Shown: positions 23,513 through 36,138 of the stretch, in pieces | Numbering within the stretch: position 1 is the first letter of the stretch | How the letters are laid out: every line of letters begins with the position of its first letter | Assembly: GCA_018340375.1 (NCBI GenBank) | Contig: JAFFJZ010000006.1 | Span: 10,062,001-10,126,000 of the forward strand | Direction of reading: 5' to 3' | Source of the DNA: Gonatopus flavifemur | Taxonomy: Eukaryota; Arthropoda; Insecta; Hymenoptera; Dryinidae | Length of the DNA: 64,000 bases | Position numbers and translations under genes: made by a program | Notes under the pieces: generated by a model | What the model was told of the DNA's origin: nothing | The model's input: the letters and a program-made list of their open reading frames with translations, nothing else | Databases searched by the model: none

Positions 23513-26500
23513 GTCTACTTCTCATGGCAAAATTTACCGACAAGAGACGCCGAGTTGTCCACAAACAAGTAAGGGGAAAACAATAAGACTTCAAACAACA
23601 TATGCCAGAAATTGCGAAATGCGCATACTTTTTATATATTTTTGGGATAAATATTTTTCACTTCGATCATTGGCGCAGCATTGACAAACAAAATTTCCAA
23701 TTGTTTGCCGATGATGGTATATTTAACTGCCATTGTTTCATCGATGATGGAACTTCGTTGGAAAAACACGTTGGTAAACCATAAAATGATGTTATCATTC
23801 CAGGTTTGCGCCATGCTTGGTTGCCAAGCCTCGGCTATACTTTATCTACGTTGCGCCATGCTAGCGCCAATTGTAAATTTCTATATGAGTATCAACAATT
23901 CATGTGATCTTCAACATCAAATTCCGCAACCCATAGTGTCATTGAGAGTACACAATTTGGTTCGCTTTCCAAACTCCCCAACTCCCAGTGAATCGAATTT
24001 TATTCCTCAAGATCTCTAAAATCTTCTCGTCGTAAGAAGGAAAATCGAGATCAAGATAATGAGGTCCAGGAGGTGAATTTCCTATCGTAGAGGTACGATA
24101 GGGATACATTATCACGTATTTTCACATGTCGCTGTCCGACACGTGATTCAGATTCATACTTCACTTGAAGGAAATGGCCCCAAAATCGCTTGAGAATTTC
24201 TAAGAACGAGACGACGTAAATAAAGTTTCTTGATCCTCTTGAATCAGTGGAGAGAACAAATTAGTGACAATAATTTTGGCATAAGATATAGCGATATCGC
24301 ATTACCGTGGCATTCAACTTCAGAGAGATATTTCTCTATCATTCTTCCCTTCGCGTAGCTGTCCGAATGATTTTCTCGGAAGAATCATGAAAATCTGTAT
24401 TTCGCGTGTTCAATTGAGAAACCTACGCGGACACACGGAGGGGATCGTCTAATAGGAAGTTCCTAGGATCGTTTGTCTGTGCCCATCCCTGACAACGAGA
24501 GACAAGTGAGAGGCACACGCCTGACGCGCGCAAGTCATTTGTTTCAGTCCGAAACAAGGTGGAGGATGTTATCGCGTGCCAAAGCTACATGGAACTCTGC
24601 CACCGAGCCGAGAGAGGAAGAACTACGACGCTTCTTCCTATTTTCACGTGAAGCGTGATTTTATGCAAGAGGAAAGAAGGAGGTCATGAAGAATCGTGTG
24701 AATCTAAATGAAATTTATTTCAAAAAGTGAAGAAAGAAAGAATTGGCTCCTCCGAACGTGATTCGAAGGTTCATATATAGTGCCTTTTGTACTGAAAAGC
24801 TTTTGCCACTTCTTTCCCATTGTTCTGCACACGGCAGAGAATTATGTCGTGTTCGTAATCGTAATCTAATCAAAGAGTTTAAGAACATACGTGTTTAATT
24901 GTGTCCAGTTAGATTAGAAAGTCGAGTTTATTTCATCTTTCTTTTTATCGTTAGGTCACGAAAAGCGGGTGGTGGAGAACACCGAGGTACGAGCCGGTCA
25001 CCTGTGCGTGTGTGTTTACATAAAGCTCTTTAATCGTTAACCAAATTATACTACTTTGGTTATCGTATGATTAGTGAAATACCTACACACGATTCCTGTG
25101 TACACCTACAATCGGCCTACCGTTGTTATCATAAATATGCGTCAACGGCTACGATAAACATTATCAATTCAATTGGCAATAACGTAATTATTTTAAAATA
25201 TATTTCGTCGCGGTACGAGTGACCCATATCACGCTAATCTCTGAATGCTTCAATATAAAACACGCAAATCCCGTTTCATAGACAGATAAGGATTGAATGT
25301 ATGGGACTCGTAGGAAATGTATTTATTTGTAATGAATTCAAGGGAGATAACTGTATCTAAGGATTCGTCGTGTTCGATGAATAAATCATCTAATTCAACA
25401 TTTTTATCGATGAACGTGGGTGGGCACGAATTGTTACACGAATTCCAAACCGAACATTTATTCACAACTGAAAAGAAAACACCTGCATGTTGTTTGAGGA
25501 TTCAATTACAGAGAACTGCTATAAACGAAAATCGCGCAGAATCGAATTTTGTAAAATCATGAATTCGATGAAGTCTCGCGCATAGAACTCTTAATTGCAA
25601 TCCCTTTTCAACGGACGCTTGGTTTCCCCATCCACCGCAATCGTTGTTATTTCCCTCTTCCCATCCTTTTAACAACAATTTCGAAAGAAGTAAGCAACGT
25701 CGTGGACGGCGAATCCAATGTAGACATTCCAACAATATGACTCTCCGTAATTATATGCCAAGTGGATGCAAATAAAGAGCAAACTTGTCTCATTTTGGAA
25801 CTGCAGAGTATAGTTACCACCGCGATAAACTCGAGCCGAAGGAGAAGTAGAGTAGAAAGAAAGCTAATGTTCTTTTTTCTTGTCTCTTTGCTTTTTATTA
25901 TTTCTTCCTCCTTCTTCGTGCTTGTTGCTTTCTTTTTTCCTCCCTCCCTTGTTTTCTAACATTCCTCCGGTTGAATAAAAGAAAGAAGTTCCACACGAAA
26001 CTGTCGTTTGTTAAACGAGCATGGATATACAATGCTCATGCACACATATATACAATTGGATACCACCAACGTATCTCGTTTCCTCGCGAGATACAGAAAC
26101 GTAGATAAGCTCGAATTTCTCTTTCGAAGTTTCCTTCGCTCAATAATCGATAGTGTCGTATCCAGCGTATAACCAACAAGCAACTCTACCGCATTGTGGA
26201 TACACAATTTTAGTTCCATAAAGTACACAACGGATCCGCAATCAGCCATAACGGTCGATAGTATCCCCGTGGATGGTTACATAAAGTCATGGAAATCGAT
26301 ATTCCAACCGAAGAGCGAATGAGAGATCTTTTACCCACACAACGCATATACACACATATGTGACTAATCTTAGAATTATAATAACGGGAGGATGTGTAAT
26401 GCAATCCGACTGCATGAGATACGGCACGGCAATGGTGGAATTCTCCGATTGAAGTCCTTCGTAGGATTTCATGTCCGGTCAAACGGTTCTAATTTCTCTT

Positions 26501-26971
26501 GTACATTCCCCAAGAATGCTATTATATCTTTATTTTTACCAGGTCTTTTAACATTCAGCTCGATCAGAAGAAAAAGTGTAAAAAATGAATCAAAGCTCTC
26601 TCCGCCTTAGACGGGAGATGGATCTCTTCAGCGCTGTTCTCTTGTCTTCTATTATTCTCTCTCGAGACTTTCCTTTCACTTATTTCTTGAAATTGAAATA
26701 GCGAGAAGCTACTTCCTCGGTTTTCAACCGCAAGATCTTGGATCTGGAAAACCACAACCGCAAACGCGCTCGATCTCCACCGAGCCCTGCCGACTGCACC
26801 GTTTTGTGCCCCAACAGCGCCGCGCGTTCATTTCATCCACGAATCGAAGAAGAAGCTCGCTGTCTACCATCGTTGTGCTCTGTTCCGCAAGGTGATTGCA
26901 ATTCGGAGTATGCAATTGCACCTATTCGTCTTCTTGTTACGCGCGTTCAAGTACTCGTACTGCAGTACCCA

Positions 26972-27005
26972 GTGGTGGTGGTGGTGGTGGTGCTGCTGCT
27001 GCTGC
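26972..27005. repeat. (GTG)n(CTG)n compound trinucleotide repeat
   Basis: About six GTG units pass directly into about five CTG units. Confidence 0.93.
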
Positions 27006-27635
27006 CATTCTAATACATCGAGACGTGATGCATACGTATACACAACACGCGTCTCATTCCACGCAAATCGATCCCTCGTACCGAGGCCGAAGGTAAAATA
27101 ACATGGAAGTACCAATTTGCAAAATGGCACGCTATTCAGAGAATCTGATCATACTAAAAGGCGCAGTGATGCATGTTCGATCAAATAGCAGCATACACCG
27201 GTTCCATTGCCTACAGGGACAACATGAAAATATTCTCTTCAATGTTCTTTACATCATCGAAGACATCGTGTTCATGCGTTATGAGGAGCAGAATAACAAT
27301 TTCCGAACTTCTTTTTTGTCCTTTTATCTTTCGAGGTCAAGCAACTTGTATCGTCTCGTATCTCCGAAGTTCAAGGCTTCCCTCTTCGAGTGATAAGTTA
27401 TAATTCTCTCATTTCATCAATTTTTCAAAGAGAAAGCAGTTCAGGGAAAACAAACGAATGCGGAGAAACATAATCATTGAAAATCATAAAGTTTTAATGA
27501 GAAAACCTGACTTCTATTCTATTTCTTTTCGTGTACATCTTTGAGCCATTCCTCCTGGTTCTTCGAATAAAATAAAACAACCTGTTCGTACGTTTCCAAA
27601 CTTTGAAGAAAGAGAAAGAAAATTACATGCAAACT

Positions 27636-27651
27636 TATATATATATATATA
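27636..27651. repeat. (TA)8 microsatellite
   Basis: Uninterrupted TA run. Confidence 0.9.
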
Positions 27652-28053
27652 CAATACTCTGGCAGATCTTCAAAGTCTCCTCGTTAAAGTTCATCGTTAA
27701 ACACTTAAAAACAATACGGAATAAAGTTCAAGGGTATTGAAATTTATTCTCATCGGGATATTCCTCTCTTCCTCTTTCTCCCTGGTTCTCTTGTTTCGAT
27801 CACCGTGGAGGTGTCGATTGTGAAATCCATCCCGACATTCGAATTCAAAGAAGTACTTTGGCTCCTTGATTGTGTATCGAGCGGCCGCTATCGTTAGTCC
27901 TCGTTATAATTCCTCGAGAGAAGCTTTTGTTCTGCTTTTGTAACGAAAGTGTTGATTGTAATTCATCGGAGCGGGGGAAATAGGTGGAACGTGTCGAGGG
28001 TGGTTGCAGCAGTTCAACCGGGTGTGTGACATCGATTCGATAGCAGGAAAACC

Positions 28054-28072
28054 ACCTCCTCCTCCTCCTCCT
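28054..28072. repeat. (CCT)n microsatellite
   Basis: Six CCT units. Confidence 0.9.
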
Positions 28073-29411
28073 CGTCGCCCTCATCCACACCACGTCCTGT
28101 GCGCTTGTACAGAGTCGATAGATCGTATTCACGTCGCGCCCATTCGAATAAATCGAAACTCCATTAAGGCCGTACACGGAAAGTTCGACGTATCCTGTCT
28201 GATGCCTATACGGATTTATGCTCGACTCCACGATCCTCTACACCTAAAACTCACGCATATCCTATTTTCCTGCTGCGTTTTCGTTTAACCAACCAATTTT
28301 CGGACGTTATCTCGATCGATGGAAGATACTATTCAAAGAAATACTACTACGCGTCTTTGTTATCTTTATGTACCAATTTTATGTTACTCCTTTCGACATT
28401 TAGGGTCTGCGTACATGCTCCGTGATTCGATAATTGAAAAACACATACCTAGTTTATAGTTTGTTTTCAATCGATCGATCGAAAGAACAGGTCTGCGAAG
28501 TACTTGTTGCGTATAACATGCGTTGCTGGTTAGTCAAACGACATTAAATTCCATCCTTCGTATCTTAATGAAGTTGAAAATTATAGCGAAACCATTTGTT
28601 CAATTTCGAGTCAAAGATCGTGGATTTTCCAAAGCGTGATGATAGTAGTTGTATATTTTAACACCTCGTAAGGAATCTTTATCACAGCATATATTTTGAA
28701 TATCTCCACACGAAAGCGCACGATACTTTACATATAACTCGCTACTAGGGGCTATGAATAACCGATCCCACATTGAATTCAATGATATATAGGTACAGAG
28801 TAATACACGGAATATGCTGTATGGGAATTAGTATGTATCAATTTGATGCACGTGATGCTCGAAGCATCGATGGGGGAAAAAATTCGATCCCACGTTCATT
28901 AAGAATTTCACGTTCGATATAAGAGAACAGGGAATTGGTATTCGAAAATGTTCCGCTTTGAGAGTTGATAATTATCTTTCATATGTGTGGGTAATCTAAT
29001 GGATTATATTATATAAACCACGTAACTTGATTCGTTTTACATCGATATGAGGTATATCACGTATCCCCTGGAAGCCTCAAAATTTCGTTTAATCTCCTTC
29101 CCTGTTCTAGCGAATATAGGATTTTATGAAATAAATGAACACCGCTCAATTGAATGATGTATATATGTATAATTCTATTAGTTCATCGATGATTCTCAAT
29201 CTATGTGTATGTATATGTATACATATATATGTATTTTATTCAACAGAGCAAAGTATATACACGATGTCATAACGAAACAATCTCGCTTAGCTACACGGAA
29301 TCAAATTAATAAAATCGAACGTATGAATTCACAAATCACGAAACGTTGCATTATTCATAAAGCCCCTCGCGCCGAACAATTTCATGGATCTCAAGCGCAT
29401 TGATGGCATTG

Positions 29412-29448
29412 ATTCATTCATTCATTCGTTGCTTCGTTCATTCATTTC
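29412..29448. repeat. Imperfect (ATTC)n tetranucleotide repeat
   Basis: ATTC units with CGTT interruptions. Confidence 0.8.
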
Positions 29449-30336
29449 AAAGTGATTTTACTGGGGTTGAGTCAGTCGTATGTCTGTCAATAAAACTAGA
29501 CATTAGAAACGAAAAACCAGTTCATTCCAATGGACAGGATACAAGAGGCTGCCGCATAATAAGTCCCCATTGTTGTCGCTCGAGGCGATGCGAGGAGAAG
29601 TTCTTGGATTAAATGTAAAAGCAAAAACTAATATATCTGTACATAAATAAATGCTAAAACCGAAACGAAACGAAATGAAATACTTTATTATAGGATATAA
29701 CCTGAGGCTCGAAAGATCTATGTAAATCGCTATTGCGCTTTAAATCACATCACTGTTCCCTGTTCTAGATCATGTATATACGCGGACCTCGATGCACATC
29801 ACCAAGATCGATACTACATCCTCCCTTCGATGATAATATCATTTTTTTCGCGCACACCCACCCGATGGTGGGATTCGAAAAAAAGTAATGGCAAAAGTTT
29901 CAGTCGGAGAGTGGTACAGTTTTCAAACTGTACTACTCGTACATTCGGTTCGTAATAAGTTACACTTATCTGCCATAAGCATCCGGAGAACTCGTCCCAG
30001 TTACGTCAAAGTACCTGACTCTCTGGCACTTGGGAGAAGAAGAAGAAGAATAAGGAGAGAGAAAACACCCGGGGCCAAAGTAAACGAGTGAGAAATTTTC
30101 TCCAGTTGAAATCCTCGCGACAGGGAGAACTGCCGCGGATATCTTTGAGAAGAGGAAAAAGATGGTGAAGTAGAGAAAAGGGTGATATGTTTTGCGGCGA
30201 TTCTGCGGACGAAACGGTGAGAGCGGAAAAACCCAGTTGAAGATCGTTGAAGAAATTTTTCACCACATTACACCTTGGGTTGTGCACTCTTTTTTTTTAT
30301 CTCCCTCCTCTTCCTTTTCTACTTTTCTCGATTTAA

Positions 30337-30393
30337 GATGATGATGATGATGATGATGATGATGATAATGATAATGATAATGATGATGACGAC
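30337..30393. repeat. (GAT)n trinucleotide repeat with AAT interruptions
   Basis: Ten GAT units, then alternating AAT/GAT, then GAC. It accounts for a poly-Ile minus-strand frame that is not a gene. Confidence 0.95.
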
Positions 30394-31864
30394 AACCACA
30401 ACGACTGTGATGAGAGATAGCCCATAATCCTTCGAGTGTACGATGCCTTTCGTTGTAAAATATATGTAGTTTTGTATCTCTAGGGATGAGAAGGGAATCA
30501 AATAATTATGTGACGGATGAAAACTGTTGAGGAGATCTAGAGTTGTCTTTGATGCTGTGCATTATTGAAATTTGCTGTTGAGAACCTTAATGGATTATAA
30601 AAAGTGTCCAAAGTGGATAGCTTGGGTTCGTAATGAGGAGAATAGAATAGCAGCGACAAAGTGCCAGCATATCGTCGTCCATCGATTTTTTTGTATCGTC
30701 CAAGAGAGAAAAGTTTTACGTGAAAATGGGTTGAGGAGGAAAAAAAAAGAGATTATTTATTTCAGCATTTACAATGACGCGAATAATCTTTGTTTCCTGA
30801 AATTTCATTATCCGTGGAATAAATATTGTCTTCTTGTATTATTTACAAAAAACAAAAAAAAAACAAGCAAACAATGTATATATTTTTCTCAAAATTAAAT
30901 TCCACTTCGAAGAAGTGTGGAATTTGTTTGAACCCTTCTACGAAGTTCCAGAAAACTGGAACTCGCTTGAACATTCCTCCACATTTTTTAGAAGAAAATT
31001 TTAATTTTAGAATACATCCACTATTCTTCGTTGTTACGTACCGAGGGACAGATTTTGTTTAATCCAAAAATAGTATTCAAAATATTTTAGAAGAATACAT
31101 TCTATTCGGAGATTCATTATTGAGGGAAAATTGTATCTGAAAATTCGAATGTGACTCATATTCATTTCAACGATGACTTGTATCATTGCTTCCCGAAGAC
31201 GTAATATTGTATCTCGCGGTAGGGATGATGATGTCGCTAAGACACGATGAAAGAAAGACTTGAGGAGGAAAAAAAGAAAGGAAATAGAAGAAGGAAGCGA
31301 AATTTTTCTTGGTTCTTGTTCGATTCACGATCGTTTCAAGTACCTTGCACGTCAATCGAGCTTTTGTGGCGTAAAATCAACGTTCCGACTAGTAGTTCTT
31401 CAAACTTCCTCCTTTCCACAACCCTACCTCCTTCACCCTCTTATCCTTTTTCTTTTCGTAATTTCTCTTTCAGTTCTTCTTATTCGTTTTTCTTTCACGC
31501 CATCCCGGGGTCGCGGTAACGTCGTGTCTGCTGCATATTAAGAACTATTCCACTCTTCTTTCGACTCGTTCTCCAGAATGAAGAAAAATTCACCAGAAAT
31601 CGTAAGAACGGATTTTCACTCTTTCTGTCTTTTTTTCTCTTCTTCCTATTTTCCTTCCCTCGCGCGATAAAGAATATAAGTATCCTAATTCGGGAGAAAT
31701 AATCTTCCAGTCGCTGTCGTCGTATTATTCTCGAATCTTATGCAACCCGGATTAACCTTCGATTTCTGATCAAATTTTCTCTGTAGAAGTGCTGCTATCA
31801 GACGCTATTCTCTCGCTTGGAATGAAACTTGAAGAAAATGACTATGGATCGAGGTAGCAAAGTG

Positions 31865-31887
31865 ATCATCATCATCATCATCATCAT
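31865..31887. repeat. (ATC)n microsatellite
   Basis: About seven ATC units. Confidence 0.9.
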
Positions 31888-32511
31888 GATCATCGTAGTC
31901 GTCGTACTACCAACATATTATACGCTGCTGCAACTATCTAGATACGAGTGCAACAAGATTATAGAGAGTTACGTCATTGAGTGGTAGTTGTCGATCTAAC
32001 GGTTGTGGTTTGACACGTTTCTCCTGATCAAAATATATTTTATGATTATTATATGTATACGGCATAGATATTCGACATTCCAAACTGAAATTGGAAGAAA
32101 TCTTGTTCGATGGAATAACTTTGAAGGGAAATTATTATGTAAAATCTTCTGATAATCTTCGATGAAGTTTTTAGTCACGGTTGAAATGGTAACAACTTTT
32201 CGCGTGTAATTAACGTGAAAGTGTATCCAATCGCAGACATCGCGATTTGGATCCTAATATGGAACAAATGTGAAATCTCTACCGAACACAATTTTAGATT
32301 TCATGTGATGATTTTTGTTGAAGGGTGATCGCTTATTATCCCGAACCGTTACCTACGATTGAAATAACCGCATCATCCCCCTCCTGACAGGTCGAGAACT
32401 TTTTTTCTTGGAATAAAGAGAAGAAGTGGTCAGTAACTCCTCCTTCGTACCTCGGAGAGTTAATTAATTCGCCCATAAAGATTGGCGGTCCAACAATAAT
32501 ATAGCAAACCC

Positions 32512-32548
32512 TTTCTCTCTCTCCCTCCCTCTCTCTCTCTCTTTCTCT
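32512..32548. repeat. (TC)n microsatellite, interrupted
   Basis: TC run with TCCC interruptions. Confidence 0.9.
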
Positions 32549-33740
32549 CGGCTTTGATATGCACGAATAAATTCACACGCGTCCGCTCACATCTACGAGA
32601 GATTTGTACTCCCACAAATGCATTCGCGGTTGAGGCAACAGGCGAAACGTGTTATTAGATTGAAGTCGACCCACGCAGAATCCTTCTCTCACTCTTTCAC
32701 TCTTATTTTTCCAATCTTGAGAGAAAAAGGTGGAGAGAAAACTCTTAAACGCTCGTAATTATCGCCCGCGTATCTCTCGCTATCTGCATATATTATTCTC
32801 TTCTTTTTTCTCTTGTGTCCTTAGCCGCTACGCGCTCAATGCAAAAGTTTATATTGCCCGACGTCGCCTCGCATGGCGCGGCGTCATCGGGGCGGTAATA
32901 CCACCGCGCACGTGTATAATTATTTCCATCCTGGGAGACAGCGTACAACATCATACACGTATACAGTGTGACATAAGCTCCTTCTTCCCTGTACATACCT
33001 TTTAGACTCCAACACCATCGCTCTACACTGGGTGACGGAAAATTTTCACCTCGCGCATTTTGTGTACACATTATATCGAGATGAAATTTCTCCTCGATAG
33101 CGTGGAAGGTATTTTCTATTCAACGTTCCATCTCCTCTTCCTTCTGCCGCAGGGACCAAGTTTGTTCGTAGATTTTCTGTAAATTGAGTGAACGTGTCTT
33201 TATAGGGTTTCCTATTATGTTTGTGCACACGTACTGTGTTTTACGAAATATCATTGTTTCGGATATGTTGAGAAACTTTCGATTTGAAGAATTTTATACA
33301 ATCATTTCGAACTGTGGTGATAAGGTTACTGGAAATACACGAGTATAGTTACGTAGATTCCGCTTCGTAGAAAGGGAGGTTCTAATGAGCTCTCTCAAGA
33401 GGTTTAGGGATCTTGATGTTCCTGGAATGACGAATATCCTCTTGTTTCGTTGCAGTTATATTGTTCTTGGTAAACTCCATTCATATCTTCAATAACTCCA
33501 AGCTGACTTTGATAATAATGCTCTAGTGTGGAAGGAATAAAACTAAGAGATCTGATCGTTAATACCAATAATTCATGTGTTCTTGGAGAACAACTGAAAC
33601 TGAAGAGCACTAGGATAGGTAGAAAACCATTGCGGAGAATGAAGAATCAACTCTATGTTTGATCGAAAAAAAGATCTTTCCTCAATTAAAAGATTCCCTA
33701 CGAAAACTCTGTCTTGTAGACGTAGAAATCGAGAAGTATT

Positions 33741-33764
33741 TTCTCTTCTTCTTCTTCTTCTTTC
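33741..33764. repeat. (TTC)n microsatellite
   Basis: TTC run. Confidence 0.88.
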
Positions 33765-34224
33765 AAAGTCTTCACAACGACGAGGGTCAATCTTCACAAA
33801 CATCGAACACTCTCGAGGAAGTCCATTTCGACGTTTGCTCTTGAGAACCTGGCAGAAGGTATCCTTTATTCAAGACCTGTGTATGTGAGTGAATATGTGT
33901 GAGCTGCAATACACAAATAACACAGTAAAACTCGCTGACGTCTTGCGTACTCTTCCCCCTCCTTCCCTCTTTTTCGATGTATCAGACGCTGAACACACTC
34001 TCAATGGATCCTGCTTCTAAGCAAAGTTTAGCTAAGCCGGCGCCGCCACCATTGGTGTGCAAGGTTCTTGATTTATCGGTCTGCCTTGGTTTTGCGCTAA
34101 CACGCAACCAGCCCCGACGGCCATGTGGCTCTTCTCTCGCTTTCGCCTCCGTTATCCTCCTTCGTTCCCCGATAACACACTCGATAACTTTTTTCTCTTC
34201 CACGGCCCTTACGGTTCTACACCC

Positions 34225-34272
34225 TTGCCGCTGCCGTTGCCGTTGCCGTTGCCGTTACCGTTGCCGTTGCCT
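34225..34272. repeat. (TTGCCG)8 hexanucleotide repeat
   Basis: Eight hexamers with three single-base variants (CTGCCG, TTACCG, TTGCCT). One plus-strand frame reads alternating Pro-Leu, but no conserved protein surrounds it. Confidence 0.95.
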
Positions 34273-35550
34273 CTACCATCTTTATCTCTCCTGAAACCTC
34301 CAGAGAGAATCTTCTCCATTAAAAAAAAAAATATATATATATTATCTGCGAGGAAGATTATAAATGAGTGAAAATCATTTCTAACGATTATCTTAAAAAA
34401 TTTTCACCTGAAAGAATGAATGTTCTTCGATACCACCGATCAAAGATCGGGATCGAGGGGGTATTTGAGGGAGAATAATTTCAAATACCAACGAGACAGA
34501 ATATGAAAGAGGAAAAAGAATGACGATGATGGTAAAGGTGATGGTGCTTCGTCGATGCTCCATTTCTCACCCGGAACGACGTGAATCTCGATAGCTCTAC
34601 TATCATTCTTGCTCTCCCTCTTTCTACCAGTTGGACAAAGAAAGAGGAATAAGTTGAAGATATACTCCCGAAGGAGACGAGAGAACGAGAGGGAGAGGGA
34701 GAAGAACGTTAGATTGGGAGCACCGATTGGCACATTCCTCCGGCACGCCAGAGGCGCTTTATCTACGTCAATGTAATTCGCGAACTCCCCAGTGTGAGAA
34801 AGAGAACACGAAGATAGAAGAAAAACCCTTTTTCGATATTATCGTAGACGTTGGGGTAAATAAATAATCGCGAAGCAATTCTTTCCCTCTTTCTTCCTTC
34901 TTCTTTGATTTCACTTAGCCAAAAGGTTTTGTCCCTCCTGAACAACCGGGTTTTCAAGTTCAATTATTTGTACTTTCTCATCTACGGTTCGTTTGATTCT
35001 CTGATTTTATCCTTTTTCGAGATCAGAATGATGAAATTCCCCCTTCTCCTTCGTCTTTAAGTGAATACCTCCAAGATGAACTTCAAAGACAATTCTTCTC
35101 GGTGGATTCATGAGAATTCATGTATAATACATCAGATTTTACGTCAGACGTCTCTCTCTCGTTCTCTTCCTCTCTCCCGACGGACGATTCCATAATTAAC
35201 TATAATTCTCAATGGGATAAGATGAAAGTTGTGGACGTATGAATCTCTGAATACTTGTCCATTCGTTGCAGACGGTTCTTCAAAATTGATTGGAACTTTC
35301 TCCCGTAGTCGTATGATACAATCGAACTATTTTAGCGTTAATTTACGAGGAACGCGCACGAGAGAAGCGATATCGAGATCGAATGGTATTTCAAAAAGAA
35401 TACATTCATGAGTACACATGTATACGCCTCGCTATGCTCATACTAACAATAATGGAATGAGCAAAAATAATTTATCACCGAAAATGCGTTCATATTCTGT
35501 AATAATGCGTTCCTGTAATCCGGTTTTCCCACTTCTCTTGGTTGGGAGCT

Positions 35551-35638
35551 ACCGTACTTTTGACGCTAATGGCACGAAAGCTTTGAAAGCTCCGATCCTG
35601 CCCTGACTGCACAACGACGATGCTCTCATTGAATACCG
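35551..35638 (+). repeat. ~85-bp segment, copy 1 of a direct duplication
   Basis: Matches 35990-36073 at an offset of about 438 bp. Shared anchors are CTAATGGCACGA, AGCTTNGAAAGCTCCGAT and GACGRTGCTC. The segment contains the short inverted pair AGCTTNGAAAGCT. It does not resemble a known transposon end. Confidence 0.75.
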
Positions 35639-35989
35639 CGGATAGGTACCAGCTCTACGTTCTACGATACACGTCATATGTTCTACGCTTCGTAGAATTT
35701 GTAAGGGATGGAATAGAGCGGTGAAATGAAAACCCTACTTCGGTTCACGTTATTAATACTAAAATCTATCATTTTTTCAAAGATTTGTTTAGAAAGGAGG
35801 GTCCTCAAATTCTAAAAGATGTGAGGGAAGAATGAAACCGTTCGCTTTTTTATAATCGATAATAAATTCATGAGGACATCGGAGGAAAAAAGAGTAAAAA
35901 CGTTCATAAAGATTTTACAAGGGATATAGGTGTTGTATACATTTTTCCCCATTGGGCTATAATAAACTGATTTTCCTGTCCTCTCTTGA

Positions 35990-36073
35990 TGGTACTTTCG
36001 GTACTAATGGCACGAGAGCTTGGAAAGCTCCGATTCTTCGTTGACTATACGACGGTGCTCCCATCGAATGGTA
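35990..36073 (+). repeat. ~85-bp segment, copy 2 of a direct duplication
   Basis: Second copy of 35551-35638, lying immediately upstream of the (CT)18 microsatellite. It differs by scattered substitutions, so the duplication is not recent. Confidence 0.75.
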
Positions 36074-36093
36074 TACAGTTATTTCTATCTCCG

Positions 36094-36098
<5 letters not shown>

Positions 36099-36134
<36 letters not shown>
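36099..36134. repeat. (CT)18 microsatellite
   Basis: 36 bases of uninterrupted CT, the longest perfect dinucleotide run in the window. Confidence 0.97.

Positions 36135-36138
<4 letters not shown>

Larger units (their letters stand above)
20740..23880. mobile_element. Composite foldback element enclosing a hAT remnant and a hairpin
   Basis: The left flank (about 20740-20960) and right flank (about 23080-23870) contain matching sequence in opposite orientation. AGTGGCGTGGTGG plus TACCGGGAATT at about 20894-20932 recur inverted at about 23110-23155. Both flanks are rich in words such as TTGGCGCAATGCTGAC, GCCAATG, CTTGGCC and TTGGCAA, which are halves of a GGCGCC-centred palindrome. Between them lie the hAT pseudogene (21232-22494) and the hairpin (22658-22881). 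My reading is an old foldback element interrupted by later insertions. Its outer ends are not sharply defined. Confidence 0.5.

Noticed and set aside
33449..33470. Acceptor TTTCGTTGCAG followed 14 bases later by GTAAAC, a possible microexon
   Set aside because: Too short and with no supporting flanking exons; such pairs occur by chance in this much sequence.
34123..34371. Pro-Leu repeat protein candidate
   Set aside because: Direct translation of the TTGCCG hexamer repeat.
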